Positions 14,083 through 22,675 are shown, numbered from the stretch's first letter. The stretch: 44,805 bases of DNA from Bacteroidota bacterium (GCA_027619225.1 JAQCFW010000015.1:1-44805), one strand, 5' to 3'. A program made the numbers and translations. The notes: a model not told the origin generated them from the letters alone.

Positions 14083-16179
14083 ATGAAAAAATCATTGCTA
14101 CTTCTTTTTGTTTTTTCTTTAGCATCTAACTTTAATGCCCAAGAAATCAGTATTGCTGCTACAGATTCTTATACTTCATGTTTAGGCGCAGTTGTAGATT
14201 CAGGGCTAAGTGCTGGTGATTACGGTTCTAATGAAAATGAAACAATTACTTGGTGTCCTGAAGCTCCCGAAACTGTTCTCAACTTTTATTGGGTAGTTTT
14301 CGATTTAGACGCTGCTTCAACGATAACCTTGTATGATGGGGATAACAACACTGCTCCATTCATTGGCTCATATTCAGGAGATGAACTTCAAGGTCAAGAT
14401 ATTTTCTCTAGCGTGGACAATGTCACTGGATGCATCACAGTAGAATTTACTTCTGGAGCTGGGAGTTCTGGTAACTTCGCAGCCTATGCTTCGTGCGGAT
14501 ATCCTTGTGACCGTCCTTTTGCCATTGTAAACCCCACAGAATTACAACCTCATTATTCCTGTTTAAATGAGCCTGTTTATCTTGAAGCACTTTCTTCAAC
14601 CGTTGCTGATGGCCAGGAACTTGTTAGTTGGGTATGGGATTTGGGTGATGGGAACATCGACAATACCTCAGGGCCTATACTCGAACATATGTATACTTCT
14701 CCGGGACTGTATACGATGAACCTGTCTCTTACTGATGACAATGATTGTTCAAACAACAACATCCTTGACTATAAAATTTTAGTGTCTACGAACGCTGACT
14801 TCACAGGAACATCTTCAGATTTAACGATGTGTGTAGGAGATGAGGTTGATATCACGGGAATGATTCAGGGTGTGCTTTACAGTGCCGAGCCTTCGGTAGA
14901 TTTCGGAGATGGATTATTTATCCCCGATGATCAAGGTCAATGTTTTTCAAGCCAATTGACCTTTACTAGTTTTAACCCGGGTGCTGTTGTAAATGATGCT
15001 AATGCGGACATCATGAATATTTTCATGAACTTTGAGCATAGCTATATGGGCGATATTACAATTACGTTTATATGCCCAAGTGGACAAACGATACTTGTTC
15101 ATCAACAAGGAGGCAACGGTACTTTCCTTGGCATTCCCGTTGATATTGATGCATTGCCAAATGACCCAGGTATAGGATGGGATTACTGGTGGGAGCCAGG
15201 AGCTACTAATGGCACTTGGGCTGACAATGCTGGAGGAACTCTTCCTTCTGGTGTTTACGAATCTGTTCAGCCATTTACGAACTTCAACGGCTGTCCTTTG
15301 AATGGTACTTGGGAAGTAGAGGTGTGTGATTTATGGCCTTCAGATAATGGCTTCATTTTCGACTGGTCTATTGAATTTGCTCCGGAACTTTACCCTGAAG
15401 CAGTGTCCTTTACTCCGACGTTTGGACCTGAATGTGATTCAACATATTGGGAGGGCCCTTCAATCATCGATGATGGAGGAGATTGTAATATTGTCACTAT
15501 TTCGCCTCAATTTATAGGAGAAGAGTCTTACACATATAGAGGTCAAAATGACTTCGGGTGTTATTATGAGAGGACTATCGATGTGACTGTTGTAGGTACG
15601 ATCCCTACCGTTACTGCAAACCAGACCCAGTACTGCGGCTCTCCTGTAATCATGACTGCAAACGTTGGAGATGTTGATCCAGATGATTGCGATTTCACTT
15701 GGACTCCAACGGACTATCTAAACGCTTCAGATATACAGTCTCCTACCATTGATGGTTTAGAAACAACAACAACGTACACTGTTTCTGTCAGTTATTCCAC
15801 CAATGGTCTTACTTGTGTTAGCGAAGCAGCAATTGATATAGAAACTTGCGAGATTACCATTCCTGATGTTTTTACCCCGGACAACTTAAATGTTGGAGGA
15901 AATAACACTTGGCGCGTAGAAGGTCTGGGAGGATTTGATGGAGTTCAGTGTTACATCTACAACCGTTGGGGTACGATTGTATTCGAGCACATTGATTTCG
16001 GTAATTCCGCTGGATGGGATCCAGGAGTTGATGGAGCACCTGAAGGGGTTTATTACTACGTACTTGAAATCCCTTGTAATGAAGGAGACCAAATCGTAAC
16101 TGAGCAAGGTGACGTAATCACTGAATTCGACTGCGATGGTATGGTTCCATTCACAGGTACGATACACCTATTCCGCTAG
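14083..16179 (+). CDS. Multidomain T9SS type B cargo: CUB-like, PKD, P-domain
   Basis: A 698-residue surface or secreted protein. Residues 1-19 are a signal peptide. Residues of about 25-145 look CUB-like (ITLYDGDNNTAPFIGSYSG). Residues of about 150-235 are a PKD domain (VSWVWDLGDG, then LYTMNLSLTDDNDC). Residues of about 300-430 are a proprotein-convertase P-domain (MNFEHSYMGDITITFICPSG, then GTWEVEVCD). An Ig-like stretch follows. From about 594 comes a gliding-motility-type (type B) T9SS sorting domain (IPDVFTPDNLN, YNRWGTIVFE, APEGVYYYVLEIP). No protease domain is present although the P-domain usually accompanies one, so an adhesive or matrix role is more likely. The last 12 bp overlap the convergent DUF4494 gene. 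Confidence 0.85.
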   Translation: MKKSLLLLFVFSLASNFNAQEISIAATDSYTSCLGAVVDSGLSAGDYGSNENETITWCPEAPETVLNFYWVVFDLDAASTITLYDGDNNTAPFIGSYSGDELQGQDIFSSVDNVTGCITVEFTSGAGSSGNFAAYASCGYPCDRPFAIVNPTELQPHYSCLNEPVYLEALSSTVADGQELVSWVWDLGDGNIDNTSGPILEHMYTSPGLYTMNLSLTDDNDCSNNNILDYKILVSTNADFTGTSSDLTMCVGDEVDITGMIQGVLYSAEPSVDFGDGLFIPDDQGQCFSSQLTFTSFNPGAVVNDANADIMNIFMNFEHSYMGDITITFICPSGQTILVHQQGGNGTFLGIPVDIDALPNDPGIGWDYWWEPGATNGTWADNAGGTLPSGVYESVQPFTNFNGCPLNGTWEVEVCDLWPSDNGFIFDWSIEFAPELYPEAVSFTPTFGPECDSTYWEGPSIIDDGGDCNIVTISPQFIGEESYTYRGQNDFGCYYERTIDVTVVGTIPTVTANQTQYCGSPVIMTANVGDVDPDDCDFTWTPTDYLNASDIQSPTIDGLETTTTYTVSVSYSTNGLTCVSEAAIDIETCEITIPDVFTPDNLNVGGNNTWRVEGLGGFDGVQCYIYNRWGTIVFEHIDFGNSAGWDPGVDGAPEGVYYYVLEIPCNEGDQIVTEQGDVITEFDCDGMVPFTGTIHLFR

Positions 16180-16632
16180 GACGGGCTCAGTCACCGGTGT
16201 CCATTCCTCAAGAGGGAATACCTCAGCAATCTTTTGATAAACTACGGAAGGGATAATGTATCCTACTTTAACGGCGTTCATATGTCCTGAAGCTTTGTCA
16301 TACGCATCTCGAACATCGGCTGCTGAAACGAGGATATATTGATTGGCCTCTTTTTCAACACCCTTGCTTTCGTCAACGGTAGTAAGCGATATTTTCACTC
16401 TAAACCACTTGTCGCACTCAGCAAAACGGATAACTTCGATCACAGTAGTCTTCGTTATTTGGGTTATTTCAAAAGGTCTAATACCCTCACATTCAAGTAT
16501 TTCAACCATGCGAGTCTCCGCCTCTGTATAGGTGTATGCGTCTAAAACAAACTGCTCTGTTTTCTTCGTTTCATTGCCCTCTGAATCGGGCTTCATATAA
16601 CCAACCTTACAATTAAACCAATGCTTTTTCAT
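16168..16632 (-). CDS. DUF4494 domain-containing protein
   Basis: A 154-residue cytosolic protein matching the Bacteroidota-specific DUF4494 family. It begins MKKHWFNCKVGYMKPDSEG and continues EQFVLDAYTYTEAETRMVEI and SAADVRDAYDKASGHMN. The family function is unknown. The start is supported by TAATTTTA ending 4 nt before the ATG. It converges with, and overlaps by 12 bp, the large T9SS cargo gene. Confidence 0.85.
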   Translation of the reverse strand: MKKHWFNCKVGYMKPDSEGNETKKTEQFVLDAYTYTEAETRMVEILECEGIRPFEITQITKTTVIEVIRFAECDKWFRVKISLTTVDESKGVEKEANQYILVSAADVRDAYDKASGHMNAVKVGYIIPSVVYQKIAEVFPLEEWTPVTEPVLAE

Positions 16633-16636
16633 AAAG

Positions 16637-16644
16637 TAAAATTA
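16637..16644 (-). promoter_or_regulatory. -7 element of the DUF4494 gene (leaderless-type)
   Basis: Minus-strand TAATTTTA (the final G of the consensus is A), then CTTT, then ATG. The spacing is the same 4 nt as at other heads. Confidence 0.45.
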
Positions 16645-16714
16645 GGTGGCTTATTCACAAATTGATTTTTGAGAATTCCCACAATCTTTCCACAATTTTA
16701 CCAAATCACTTCAC

Positions 16715-16722
16715 TATCTTTC
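16715..16722 (+). promoter_or_regulatory. -7 element of pcm (leaderless-type)
   Basis: TATCTTTC (the final consensus G is C), then TTCTT, then the GTG at 16728. It supports that start over the longer open frame from 16662. Confidence 0.45.
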
Positions 16723-16727
16723 TTCTT

Positions 16728-17390
16728 GTGAAACGTGAAGATAATTATAGGCACAAAGGCCTCCGCAAACAGCTCGTAAAAGAGCTCCGATCTCAAAAGA
16801 TTTGTAGTGAGAAAACCCTTGCTGCCATTGAGAATGTGCCCCGCCACTTCTTCTTAGATTCTGCCTTCGAACAATTTGCATACACGAATAAGGCGTTTCC
16901 TATCCCTGCAGGCCAAACGATCTCTCAACCTCAAACCGTAGCACAACAAACCGATCTACTTCATTGCTCCCCCGGAGATAAAGTCCTCGAAATCGGTACC
17001 GGTTCAGGATATCAATGTGCAGTTCTGTGTGAGCTTGGTCTGAAAGTGTATTCTATTGAACGTCAAAAGGAACTCCACAACCTAGCTGGACCACTCCTCG
17101 CAGAAATGGGCTACGAACCCACACTCTATTATGGTGATGGGTATAAAGGAAAAGAAGTGTTCGCTCCTTACAAAGGGATCATCGTTACATGCGGCGCACC
17201 TGAAGCCCCGAGGGCCCTTCTAAGTCAACTCGCAATAGGTGGACGACTTGTCATCCCAGTGGGAGATTCAGGCAAGGGGGGGAAGCAGCGAATGCTGACC
17301 TACGATCGTATCTCGGAAACAGAGTTCACAAAGCAGGATCATGGCGCCGCTGCATTCGTCCCCATGCTCGTGTCTAAGTCGCGGGGATAA
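16728..17390 (+). CDS. pcm: Protein-L-isoaspartate O-methyltransferase
   Basis: A 220-residue SAM-dependent methyltransferase that starts repair of isoaspartyl residues in damaged proteins. Family blocks are YRHKGLRKQLVKELR, RHFFLDSAFEQFAY, the substrate loop PAGQTISQPQTVAQQT, SAM motif I LEIGTGSGYQCAVL, YSIERQKEL, and GGRLVIPVGD. The frame is open from 16662, but the family normally begins near VKREDNYRHKGL and the promoter box ends 5 nt before that GTG, so GTG at 16728 is chosen. It is convergent with the YrdC-like gene, 7 nt away. Confidence 0.9.
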   Translation: MKREDNYRHKGLRKQLVKELRSQKICSEKTLAAIENVPRHFFLDSAFEQFAYTNKAFPIPAGQTISQPQTVAQQTDLLHCSPGDKVLEIGTGSGYQCAVLCELGLKVYSIERQKELHNLAGPLLAEMGYEPTLYYGDGYKGKEVFAPYKGIIVTCGAPEAPRALLSQLAIGGRLVIPVGDSGKGGKQRMLTYDRISETEFTKQDHGAAAFVPMLVSKSRG

Positions 17391-17396
17391 TCCCCG
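17382..17396. repeat. Short hairpin between pcm and the YrdC gene
   Basis: CGGGG-ATAAT-CCCCG spans the pcm stop codon in a 7-bp convergent gap. It could pause or end transcription from both sides, but there is no T-tract on either strand. Confidence 0.35.
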
Positions 17397-17397
17397 A

Positions 17398-18018
17398 TTA
17401 AAGGATGCTTTCAATATCGCCTCTCCCTTCTCTGATTACCTCTGGAGTTCCACTCGTGCAATCTATTACCGTCGAGGCATAGAGCTCACCAAATCCACCT
17501 TGGATAACAGCATCTACATGATGTCCGTGTTTCTCTTCGATGAGTTCTGGGTCGGCCGTGTATTCTAAAATTTGGTCTTCATCATGAACAGAAGAAACCA
17601 CGAGAGGCACCCCTGTCTCTTCTAAAATAGCTTGAGCCACATTGTTGTCAGGAATACGAATACCGATCGTCTTCTTCGAACTGCGAAACATCTTAGGAAT
17701 ATTTCCGCTCGCTTGAAGAATAAATGTGAAAGGACCAGGTAAAGCTCGCTTCATAAGTTTAAATACATCGTTAGAAACGGGGCTAGTGTAATGACTTAAA
17801 TCACTGAGATCCTTACAAAGGAGGGAGAAATGCGCTTTGTTTGGTCGAATACCACGAATTCGTGCGATACGGTCAAACCCTTTGCTATTACCTAGCATAC
17901 TCGCGAAACTGTAAACGGTATCTGTAGGCATGACAATAACTCCACCATTTTGAAGAATTTTTACCGCCTCCCGAACTTTTCTTGGGTCTGGGTTGTCAGG
18001 ATGAATAGATAAAAGCAA
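17398..18018 (-). CDS. YrdC/Sua5-family L-threonylcarbamoyladenylate synthase
   Basis: A 206-residue protein of the YrdC/Sua5/YciO family, which makes threonylcarbamoyl-AMP for the t6A37 modification of ANN-decoding tRNAs. Visible are LQNGGVIVMPTDTVYSFA near the N-terminus, SLLCKDLSDLSHYT, LPGPFTFIL, IGIRIPDN and STVIDCTSG near the C-terminus. PTDTVYSFA rather than PTDTVYGL is closer to the YciO-type branch, so the t6A role is likely but not certain. The frame is open further upstream inside the transaldolase gene. The likeliest start is TTG at 18018 (LLSIHPDNPDP), 7 nt after the transaldolase stop. Confidence 0.82.
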   Translation of the reverse strand: MLLSIHPDNPDPRKVREAVKILQNGGVIVMPTDTVYSFASMLGNSKGFDRIARIRGIRPNKAHFSLLCKDLSDLSHYTSPVSNDVFKLMKRALPGPFTFILQASGNIPKMFRSSKKTIGIRIPDNNVAQAILEETGVPLVVSSVHDEDQILEYTADPELIEEKHGHHVDAVIQGGFGELYASTVIDCTSGTPEVIREGRGDIESIL

Positions 18019-18025
18019 GTTTGTT

Positions 18026-18682
18026 TTAGCTGTTGGTCTTTGCGTGGTCAGCAAGGAATTGAGCAAGGCCAGCATCAGTGAGTGGGTGCTTGAGCAATCC
18101 AAGGATGACGCTTAAAGGACCAGTCATAACGTCAGCGCCAATTTGGGCACAGTTAACAATGTGCATTGAGTGACGAACGCTTGCAGCTAAAATTTGTGTA
18201 GAAAACTCGTAGTTGTCGTAGATCTCACGGATTGATTCGATGAGTTCCAAACCATCTGTAGAAATATCATCTAAGCGGCCTATGAATGGACTCACGTATG
18301 TAGCTCCAGCTTTAGCTGCTAGAAGAGCTTGTCCAGCAGAGAATACGAGCGTACAGTTCGTGCGAATGCCCTTTGAAGTGAAGTAAGAAATAGCACGAAT
18401 ACCATCCTTAATCATAGGGATTTTAACAACGATATTTTCGTGGAGTGCGGCGAGAACTTTTCCCTCTTTAATCATTCCTTCGTAATCGGTAGCGATAACT
18501 TCCGCGGAAACATCACCGTCAACAATTTCACAAATGGCTTTGTAATGTGCGATTACATTGTCGTGACCACTGATACCTTCTTTCGCCATGAGTGAAGGAT
18601 TGGTGGTAACTCCATCAAGGATTCCGAAGTTTTGAGCTTCACGAATTTGGTCTAAGTTAGCGGTGTCGATGAAAAATTTCAT
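18026..18682 (-). CDS. Transaldolase (short MipB/TalC type)
   Basis: A 218-residue class I aldolase of the pentose phosphate pathway. Motifs are [27 protein letters not shown], the Schiff-base lysine in NIVVKIPM (Lys87), [19 protein letters not shown] and SPFIGRLDD. The residue in VSAEV (Glu61) is Glu, as in true transaldolases, where fructose-6-phosphate aldolase has Gln; this favours transaldolase. It has a TAATTTTG promoter box and a leader of about 35 nt, and it is followed by the YrdC-like gene in the same operon. Confidence 0.93.
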   Translation of the reverse strand: MKFFIDTANLDQIREAQNFGILDGVTTNPSLMAKEGISGHDNVIAHYKAICEIVDGDVSAEVIATDYEGMIKEGKVLAALHENIVVKIPMIKDGIRAISYFTSKGIRTNCTLVFSAGQALLAAKAGATYVSPFIGRLDDISTDGLELIESIREIYDNYEFSTQILAASVRHSMHIVNCAQIGADVMTGPLSVILGLLKHPLTDAGLAQFLADHAKTNS

Positions 18683-18723
18683 TAAATGAAAAATTGAATT
18701 GTTAGAAGGATTGTTTTAGGGTG

Positions 18724-18731
18724 CAAAATTA
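18724..18731 (-). promoter_or_regulatory. -7 element of the transaldolase operon
   Basis: Minus-strand TAATTTTG is an exact TAnnTTTG match, 41 nt before the ATG. It lies only 2 bp from the divergent box of the DksA-like gene. Confidence 0.5.
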
Positions 18732-18733
18732 GC

Positions 18734-18741
18734 CATCTTGT
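18734..18741 (+). promoter_or_regulatory. Possible -7 element of the DksA-like gene
   Basis: CATCTTGT is a partial match (first T and last G of the consensus absent), then GGTC, then ATG at 18746. It was noticed through the common 4-nt spacing and is weaker than the others. Confidence 0.3.
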
Positions 18742-18745
18742 GGTC

Positions 18746-19078
18746 ATGTTAAGCAAGAAAGATAAGATAGATATTCGTGGGCGAATTGAATTGAAGATGG
18801 TGGAGGTCTCAGAGCGCATCCAAGAGTATAAGGAATTGACAAAGCCGATACCTCCATCTGTTGCTATAGGTAGAGTTAGCAGGATGGATGCGATTAATAA
18901 CAGGAGTATAAACGAGGCAGCACTGAGGCAGTTGGAAGTGAAATTGAAAGGGTTAGAGTCAGCAATTTATAGGTTGAATGATGATAAGTTTGGTCGATGT
19001 CTAGGTTGTGGCGAGATGATTCCAATCGGTAGGATAATTCTTGTTCCTGGAGCTACGAAATGCGTGCGTTGCAGTTAA
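18746..19078 (+). CDS. TraR/DksA-like C4 zinc-finger protein
   Basis: A 110-residue cytosolic protein. The N-terminal two thirds form a likely coiled coil with the block AIGRVSRMDAINNRSINEAALRQ split over its tip and return helix. The C-terminus is a C4 zinc finger CLGCGEMIPIGR, then CVRC. DksA/TraR relatives enter the RNA polymerase secondary channel and modulate transcription with or without ppGpp. It is shorter than E. coli DksA and lacks the DxxDxA coil tip, so direct DksA activity is uncertain. ATG at 18746 is preferred to GTG at 18740. Its stop TAA forms the start of the next gene's promoter box. Confidence 0.8.
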   Translation: MLSKKDKIDIRGRIELKMVEVSERIQEYKELTKPIPPSVAIGRVSRMDAINNRSINEAALRQLEVKLKGLESAIYRLNDDKFGRCLGCGEMIPIGRIILVPGATKCVRCS

Positions 19079-19083
19079 CTTTG
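19076..19083 (+). promoter_or_regulatory. -7 element of the 19088 lipoprotein gene (leaderless-type)
   Basis: TAACTTTG is an exact TAnnTTTG match whose first three bases are the stop codon of the DksA-like gene. CCTT follows, then the GTG start at 19088. Confidence 0.6.
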
Positions 19084-19087
19084 CCTT

Positions 19088-19969
19088 GTGAAATTTAAAA
19101 ATATTTATTTGTTTGGTGTGTTATTCTCTGGTCTATTCACTGTTTTAAGTATAGGTTGTGGACTTTGGGATGATAAAATGGTTGAGCCCCATACGATCAT
19201 AGTACCTTCCTTTAATCTCACTACATATGAGGATGAAGGGACAGACTCAAATAACATTGCTGAGGTTTGGGTTTATTCTGAAACAGATGTTTTGGGGGTA
19301 TTTCCTCTTCCTGCAACAATTCCTGTCTTACAAGAAAATGGAGAAGATGTGGTTCATATCACACTTCTTCCAGGTGTGAGAGTAAATGGGATTTCTTCTA
19401 CTCGCAAACCTTATCCATTTTATGAAGTTTTAGAATTGGATTTTAATTATGTGCCGGGAGGAGTTGATACGGTAGAATTTCATTCTAATTATGTGTCAGG
19501 AGTTGAGGTTGTTTTAGCTGAAAACTTTGAGTCTGCGAATAGATTTCAGGCCAGTTCGACAAGTACTGCTGAAGTCGTTCGAACTTTTGATCCCGCTTGG
19601 GTTTTCGAAGGAGCGGTCAGTGGTTTGATCATGTTGTCTGAGGACGCTTCACATGTTACCTCGACTACGCAAGAGCAACTTTATGATTTAACAGGCGATG
19701 TTGCCACTTTCTTAGAGTTTAATTACAGATGTGACAACTCATTTGCTGTGGGAATGGAAGCCATTGGGGGAATTAATCCTGAGCGGACGCCTATTATTGT
19801 ACTTAACCCTACTGGGGAAGAATGGCATAAAATGTATCTAGATTTAGGTCCTTTTTTAAGATCTACGCCAACTGCTTATGGATATGAAGTGACACTTGAT
19901 GCAATTTTAGATATGGGGGAAAAAAGTGGGTATGTCGTTGTTGATAATTTTAAAATAGTCCATTATTAA
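19088..19969 (+). CDS. Hypothetical lipoprotein
   Basis: A 293-residue protein that starts with GTG. The N-terminus (MKFKNIYLFGVLFSGLF, then LSIGCGLWDD) is a lipoprotein signal with the lipidated Cys at about residue 24. The mature protein is beta-rich with no named domain that I recognise. Blocks include PSFNLTTYEDEGTDSNNIAE, LPGVRVNGISSTRKPYPFYE and a C-terminal jelly-roll-like half (TFLEFNYRCDNSFAVGME, then YVVVDNFKIVHY). It overlaps the sugar transferase gene by one base (TAATG), so translation is coupled and a role in envelope polysaccharide or surface assembly is possible. Confidence 0.8.
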   Translation: MKFKNIYLFGVLFSGLFTVLSIGCGLWDDKMVEPHTIIVPSFNLTTYEDEGTDSNNIAEVWVYSETDVLGVFPLPATIPVLQENGEDVVHITLLPGVRVNGISSTRKPYPFYEVLELDFNYVPGGVDTVEFHSNYVSGVEVVLAENFESANRFQASSTSTAEVVRTFDPAWVFEGAVSGLIMLSEDASHVTSTTQEQLYDLTGDVATFLEFNYRCDNSFAVGMEAIGGINPERTPIIVLNPTGEEWHKMYLDLGPFLRSTPTAYGYEVTLDAILDMGEKSGYVVVDNFKIVHY

Positions 19970-21399
19970 TGATGCAGGCGCAAAGGAATGATAAGATACT
20001 CCCATGGATCTACATTGCAACCGATATTGTAGCTGCGGTAATTTCATGGACAGGTCTGTTTATTCATAGAAAGGTGAATATAGAAAGGGTTTGGTCTATG
20101 AAATTAGACACCTGGTTATTTGACAATAATTACTACTTAGGAATTTTATTCGTACCCATTTTCTGGATGAGTTTATATGCTGTTTTAGGAATGTATACTG
20201 ACCCTATAAGAAGGCATAAAGCATTAGAGATTGCGCAAACCTCAAGAGCTACTGCTTTAGGTTCGATCGCTCTTTTTTTCGTTTTGTTGTTAGACGATGT
20301 AGTGATTGATTACAATCATTATTACTCGTCTTTGGGAGTTCTGGTTGCGTTGCACTTTAGCTTAACGTCTGTAGGACGTTGGTTGATCGTCTCAAGAACT
20401 TTAAAGCACATAAGACATGGTTCTTGGGCATTTAGAACATTATTGGTGGGTGGAGCAGAAACGGCAGTTCAGTTTGCTGCAGATTTGAAAGAGGAGGCTT
20501 TGAGTTCAGGATTTAATCTACTTGGATTTATTCAGGTCAATAGTGAGGGTCCCGCAATGGCTTTGGAACTCAATAGACTTGGTGGAATAGATGATATTGA
20601 TGATGTTTTAAAGAAATACGATATCGAAGAGGTAATCGTTGCTGTAGAACCCGCTGACAGAGAAAGAACTGTGCGACTGATTGTAAATTTAGAAGGCCGG
20701 GGGGTGTCGATTAAAGTTGTGCCTGGACTTTATGATTTGTTAAGTGGAAATGTGAAAACGGGAGCGGTTTATGGTACGCCATTAATCCATGTTGATAGAT
20801 TGGTCATGCCGCATTGGCAAATCGTTGTTAAAAGGGCAATTGACATATTTGCTTCGATTTGTGCGTTAATCGTGTTGTTCCCTCTTATGGTTTTTCTTGC
20901 GATTTCTGTAAAGCGATCATCTAGGGGTGGTGTGTTTTATACCCAACAGAGAATAGGAAGGTTTGGGCTGCCTTTTAACATTATTAAGTTCAGGACTATG
21001 GTTGTTGATGCTGAGCGTGGCGGGTCTCCTCAGCTTAGTTCTGTTACAGATCCGAGGGTTACTTCTTCAGGTCGTTGGATGCGTAAGATGAGGTTTGATG
21101 AACTTCCGCAGTTTTTTAATGTTTTGGTAGGTGAAATGTCATTGGTTGGACCTCGACCAGAACGCCAATATTTTATTGATAAAATCAAAGAAAAAGCGCC
21201 TCATTTTTCACACCTTCAAAAGGTAAGGCCAGGGATAACATCTTGGGGTCAGGTGAAATATGGCTATGCGGAAAACCTTCCTGAAATGCTACAAAGACTA
21301 CGTTTTGACATCATGTACATAGAGAATATGTCTTTGGCTTTAGATTTTAAAATCTTAGCTTATACCGTGAGAACTGTTTTGAAAGGCCAGGGCAAGTAA
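19969..21399 (+). CDS. Polyprenyl-phosphate glycosyl-1-phosphate transferase (WbaP/WcaJ type)
   Basis: A 476-residue inner-membrane enzyme that transfers a sugar phosphate from a nucleotide sugar to undecaprenyl phosphate, the first step of exopolysaccharide or O-antigen repeat synthesis. Four N-terminal membrane helices (within about residues 10-140) precede a nucleotide-binding-like middle domain (about 155-260, FRTLLVGGAETAVQF). A fifth helix (IDIFASICALIVLFPLMVFL) and the catalytic domain follow: FYTQQRIGRFG, FNIIKFRTM, ELPQFFNVLVGEMSLVGPRPE and PGITSWGQV. The sugar cannot be read from sequence. No other polysaccharide genes are nearby except the coupled lipoprotein. Confidence 0.9.
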   Translation: MMQAQRNDKILPWIYIATDIVAAVISWTGLFIHRKVNIERVWSMKLDTWLFDNNYYLGILFVPIFWMSLYAVLGMYTDPIRRHKALEIAQTSRATALGSIALFFVLLLDDVVIDYNHYYSSLGVLVALHFSLTSVGRWLIVSRTLKHIRHGSWAFRTLLVGGAETAVQFAADLKEEALSSGFNLLGFIQVNSEGPAMALELNRLGGIDDIDDVLKKYDIEEVIVAVEPADRERTVRLIVNLEGRGVSIKVVPGLYDLLSGNVKTGAVYGTPLIHVDRLVMPHWQIVVKRAIDIFASICALIVLFPLMVFLAISVKRSSRGGVFYTQQRIGRFGLPFNIIKFRTMVVDAERGGSPQLSSVTDPRVTSSGRWMRKMRFDELPQFFNVLVGEMSLVGPRPERQYFIDKIKEKAPHFSHLQKVRPGITSWGQVKYGYAENLPEMLQRLRFDIMYIENMSLALDFKILAYTVRTVLKGQGK

Positions 21400-21410
21400 C
21401 CAATGTCTTG

Positions 21411-21439
21411 AAACGATTTTCGTAATCATTCGTTTTTTT
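21411..21439 (+). terminator. Probable terminator after the sugar transferase gene
   Basis: A 6-bp stem AAACGA / TCGTTT with a 13-nt loop runs into a T-tract. The stem is A/T-rich and the loop long, so this is a modest candidate. Confidence 0.4.
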
Positions 21440-21452
21440 ACATAATTTTTCC

Positions 21453-21460
21453 GACCTTAG
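21453..21460 (+). promoter_or_regulatory. Possible -7 element of the OmpA-family gene
   Basis: GACCTTAG (first T of the consensus is G) lies 61 nt before the first ATG. At 4 nt downstream there is an in-frame ATC (see the findings). Confidence 0.3.
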
Positions 21461-21521
21461 TTCTATCATACGTAACATTCATCTCCGGACTTACGATTCT
21501 AGACACAGTATTCTGTTTACA

Positions 21522-22664
21522 ATGCTGTGGTGGTTTGCGGTGTTTTCACTTTCCATGGATACGCTTCAAGCCCAAACCGATCATTCTCGATTAGTTGGGT
21601 CAAGAGAGGGTAAATTGATTGTGAACTATTGGAGTTCTGCTACAGATCCAGAGGTTGATCAGTTAAAAAGTCTTATGGTTGATGCTATTGAGACATACTT
21701 GAATGGAGCTGTTGATGTGGTAGAGGGAGATGTGACATGGAAGGCCAGCATAAGAGTCATCAAAAAGGACATAAATAAAATCGTTCGTGACATGATGGTT
21801 TTGCGAAAGTTTAAAGAAAAAGTACCTTTTGCAGGGTTTTCTGATGAAGTAGATGTCTTGCTGCTTGATGTCCAGGAATTAGACGCGAGAGATGTAACTC
21901 GCTACAAGAGCTCATCAGATATTCCCTTCGAAAAGCGTTTTTACTTTTTAGTCCAATCTCGGATTCAGGAAGTCATACTTCAAGCAGGGATAGAATTGGG
22001 GAGTTTTGTAAACCATGGACTCCTTGCATTGGTGGGAGTGACTGAAGAGGCACTTAGCACAAATGAAATAGAAGACTGGCAGAATTTTGATCCCAACTCA
22101 CCATTAAAACCTATCGAAATAAATTTTTCATTAGAAACAATGAGCCTCGTAAACTCATCTGATCACAGTGTTCTACCTTCTTTGGGTAACACTCCAGAAT
22201 CTTCCCTTGAATCAAGCTTGTTAGAAAGGGTGATCATGCTTCTTGAAGAAAATTCACGAAGAATACAAAATCTTGAGGACAGACAGGGGAACAATCTCTC
22301 ACAAGGTTTGTCATCAACAACCAATATTCCAGCTATAAATAATATACCTGACAAGTTCGACATTAGATTTTATAATGGAAGCTATGATTTGTCATTGAAT
22401 GCTCAGCTATACCTAAATGAGGTCGTAGGCTTATTGTTTAGACATCCTCAAGTCAGGGCGTTGTGTTCAGGACATGCTGGTGTTTTAGAAGAAAGTGTGG
22501 ATAATTTGGACTTGTCTAAAGCAAGAGCAAAAGCAGTGCGTGAATACATCTTAGAAAGTGGATTGCCACCTGAAAGAGTTGTTATGAATTTCTTTGGAGA
22601 AGAACACGCTGAAAATAATGGTTCGACAGATAGAAGAGTAATTGTTACTTTCTTTGCAGACTGA
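21522..22664 (+). CDS. OmpA-family C-terminal domain protein
   Basis: A 380-residue exported protein. The annotated ATG gives a short signal (MLWWFAVFSLSMDTLQAQ) with no charged n-region. Residues of about 25-230 are an unknown domain with many charged segments. A short coiled coil (ERVIMLLEENSRRIQNLEDR) precedes a C-terminal OmpA-like peptidoglycan-binding domain at about 270-380 (CSGHAG, then LDLSKARAKAVREYILESGL, then STDRRVIVTF). It likely tethers an envelope component to peptidoglycan. The frame is open without a stop upstream to beyond 21465, so the true start may lie further upstream. It is followed 11 nt later by the FAH-family gene. Confidence 0.8.
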   Translation: MLWWFAVFSLSMDTLQAQTDHSRLVGSREGKLIVNYWSSATDPEVDQLKSLMVDAIETYLNGAVDVVEGDVTWKASIRVIKKDINKIVRDMMVLRKFKEKVPFAGFSDEVDVLLLDVQELDARDVTRYKSSSDIPFEKRFYFLVQSRIQEVILQAGIELGSFVNHGLLALVGVTEEALSTNEIEDWQNFDPNSPLKPIEINFSLETMSLVNSSDHSVLPSLGNTPESSLESSLLERVIMLLEENSRRIQNLEDRQGNNLSQGLSSTTNIPAINNIPDKFDIRFYNGSYDLSLNAQLYLNEVVGLLFRHPQVRALCSGHAGVLEESVDNLDLSKARAKAVREYILESGLPPERVVMNFFGEEHAENNGSTDRRVIVTFFAD

Positions 22665-22675
22665 TAAGTGAACAC

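Noticed and set aside
17382-17396. Hairpin after pcm as a true bidirectional terminator
   Set aside because: The stem is short and neither strand has a T-tract, so it is listed only as a hairpin.
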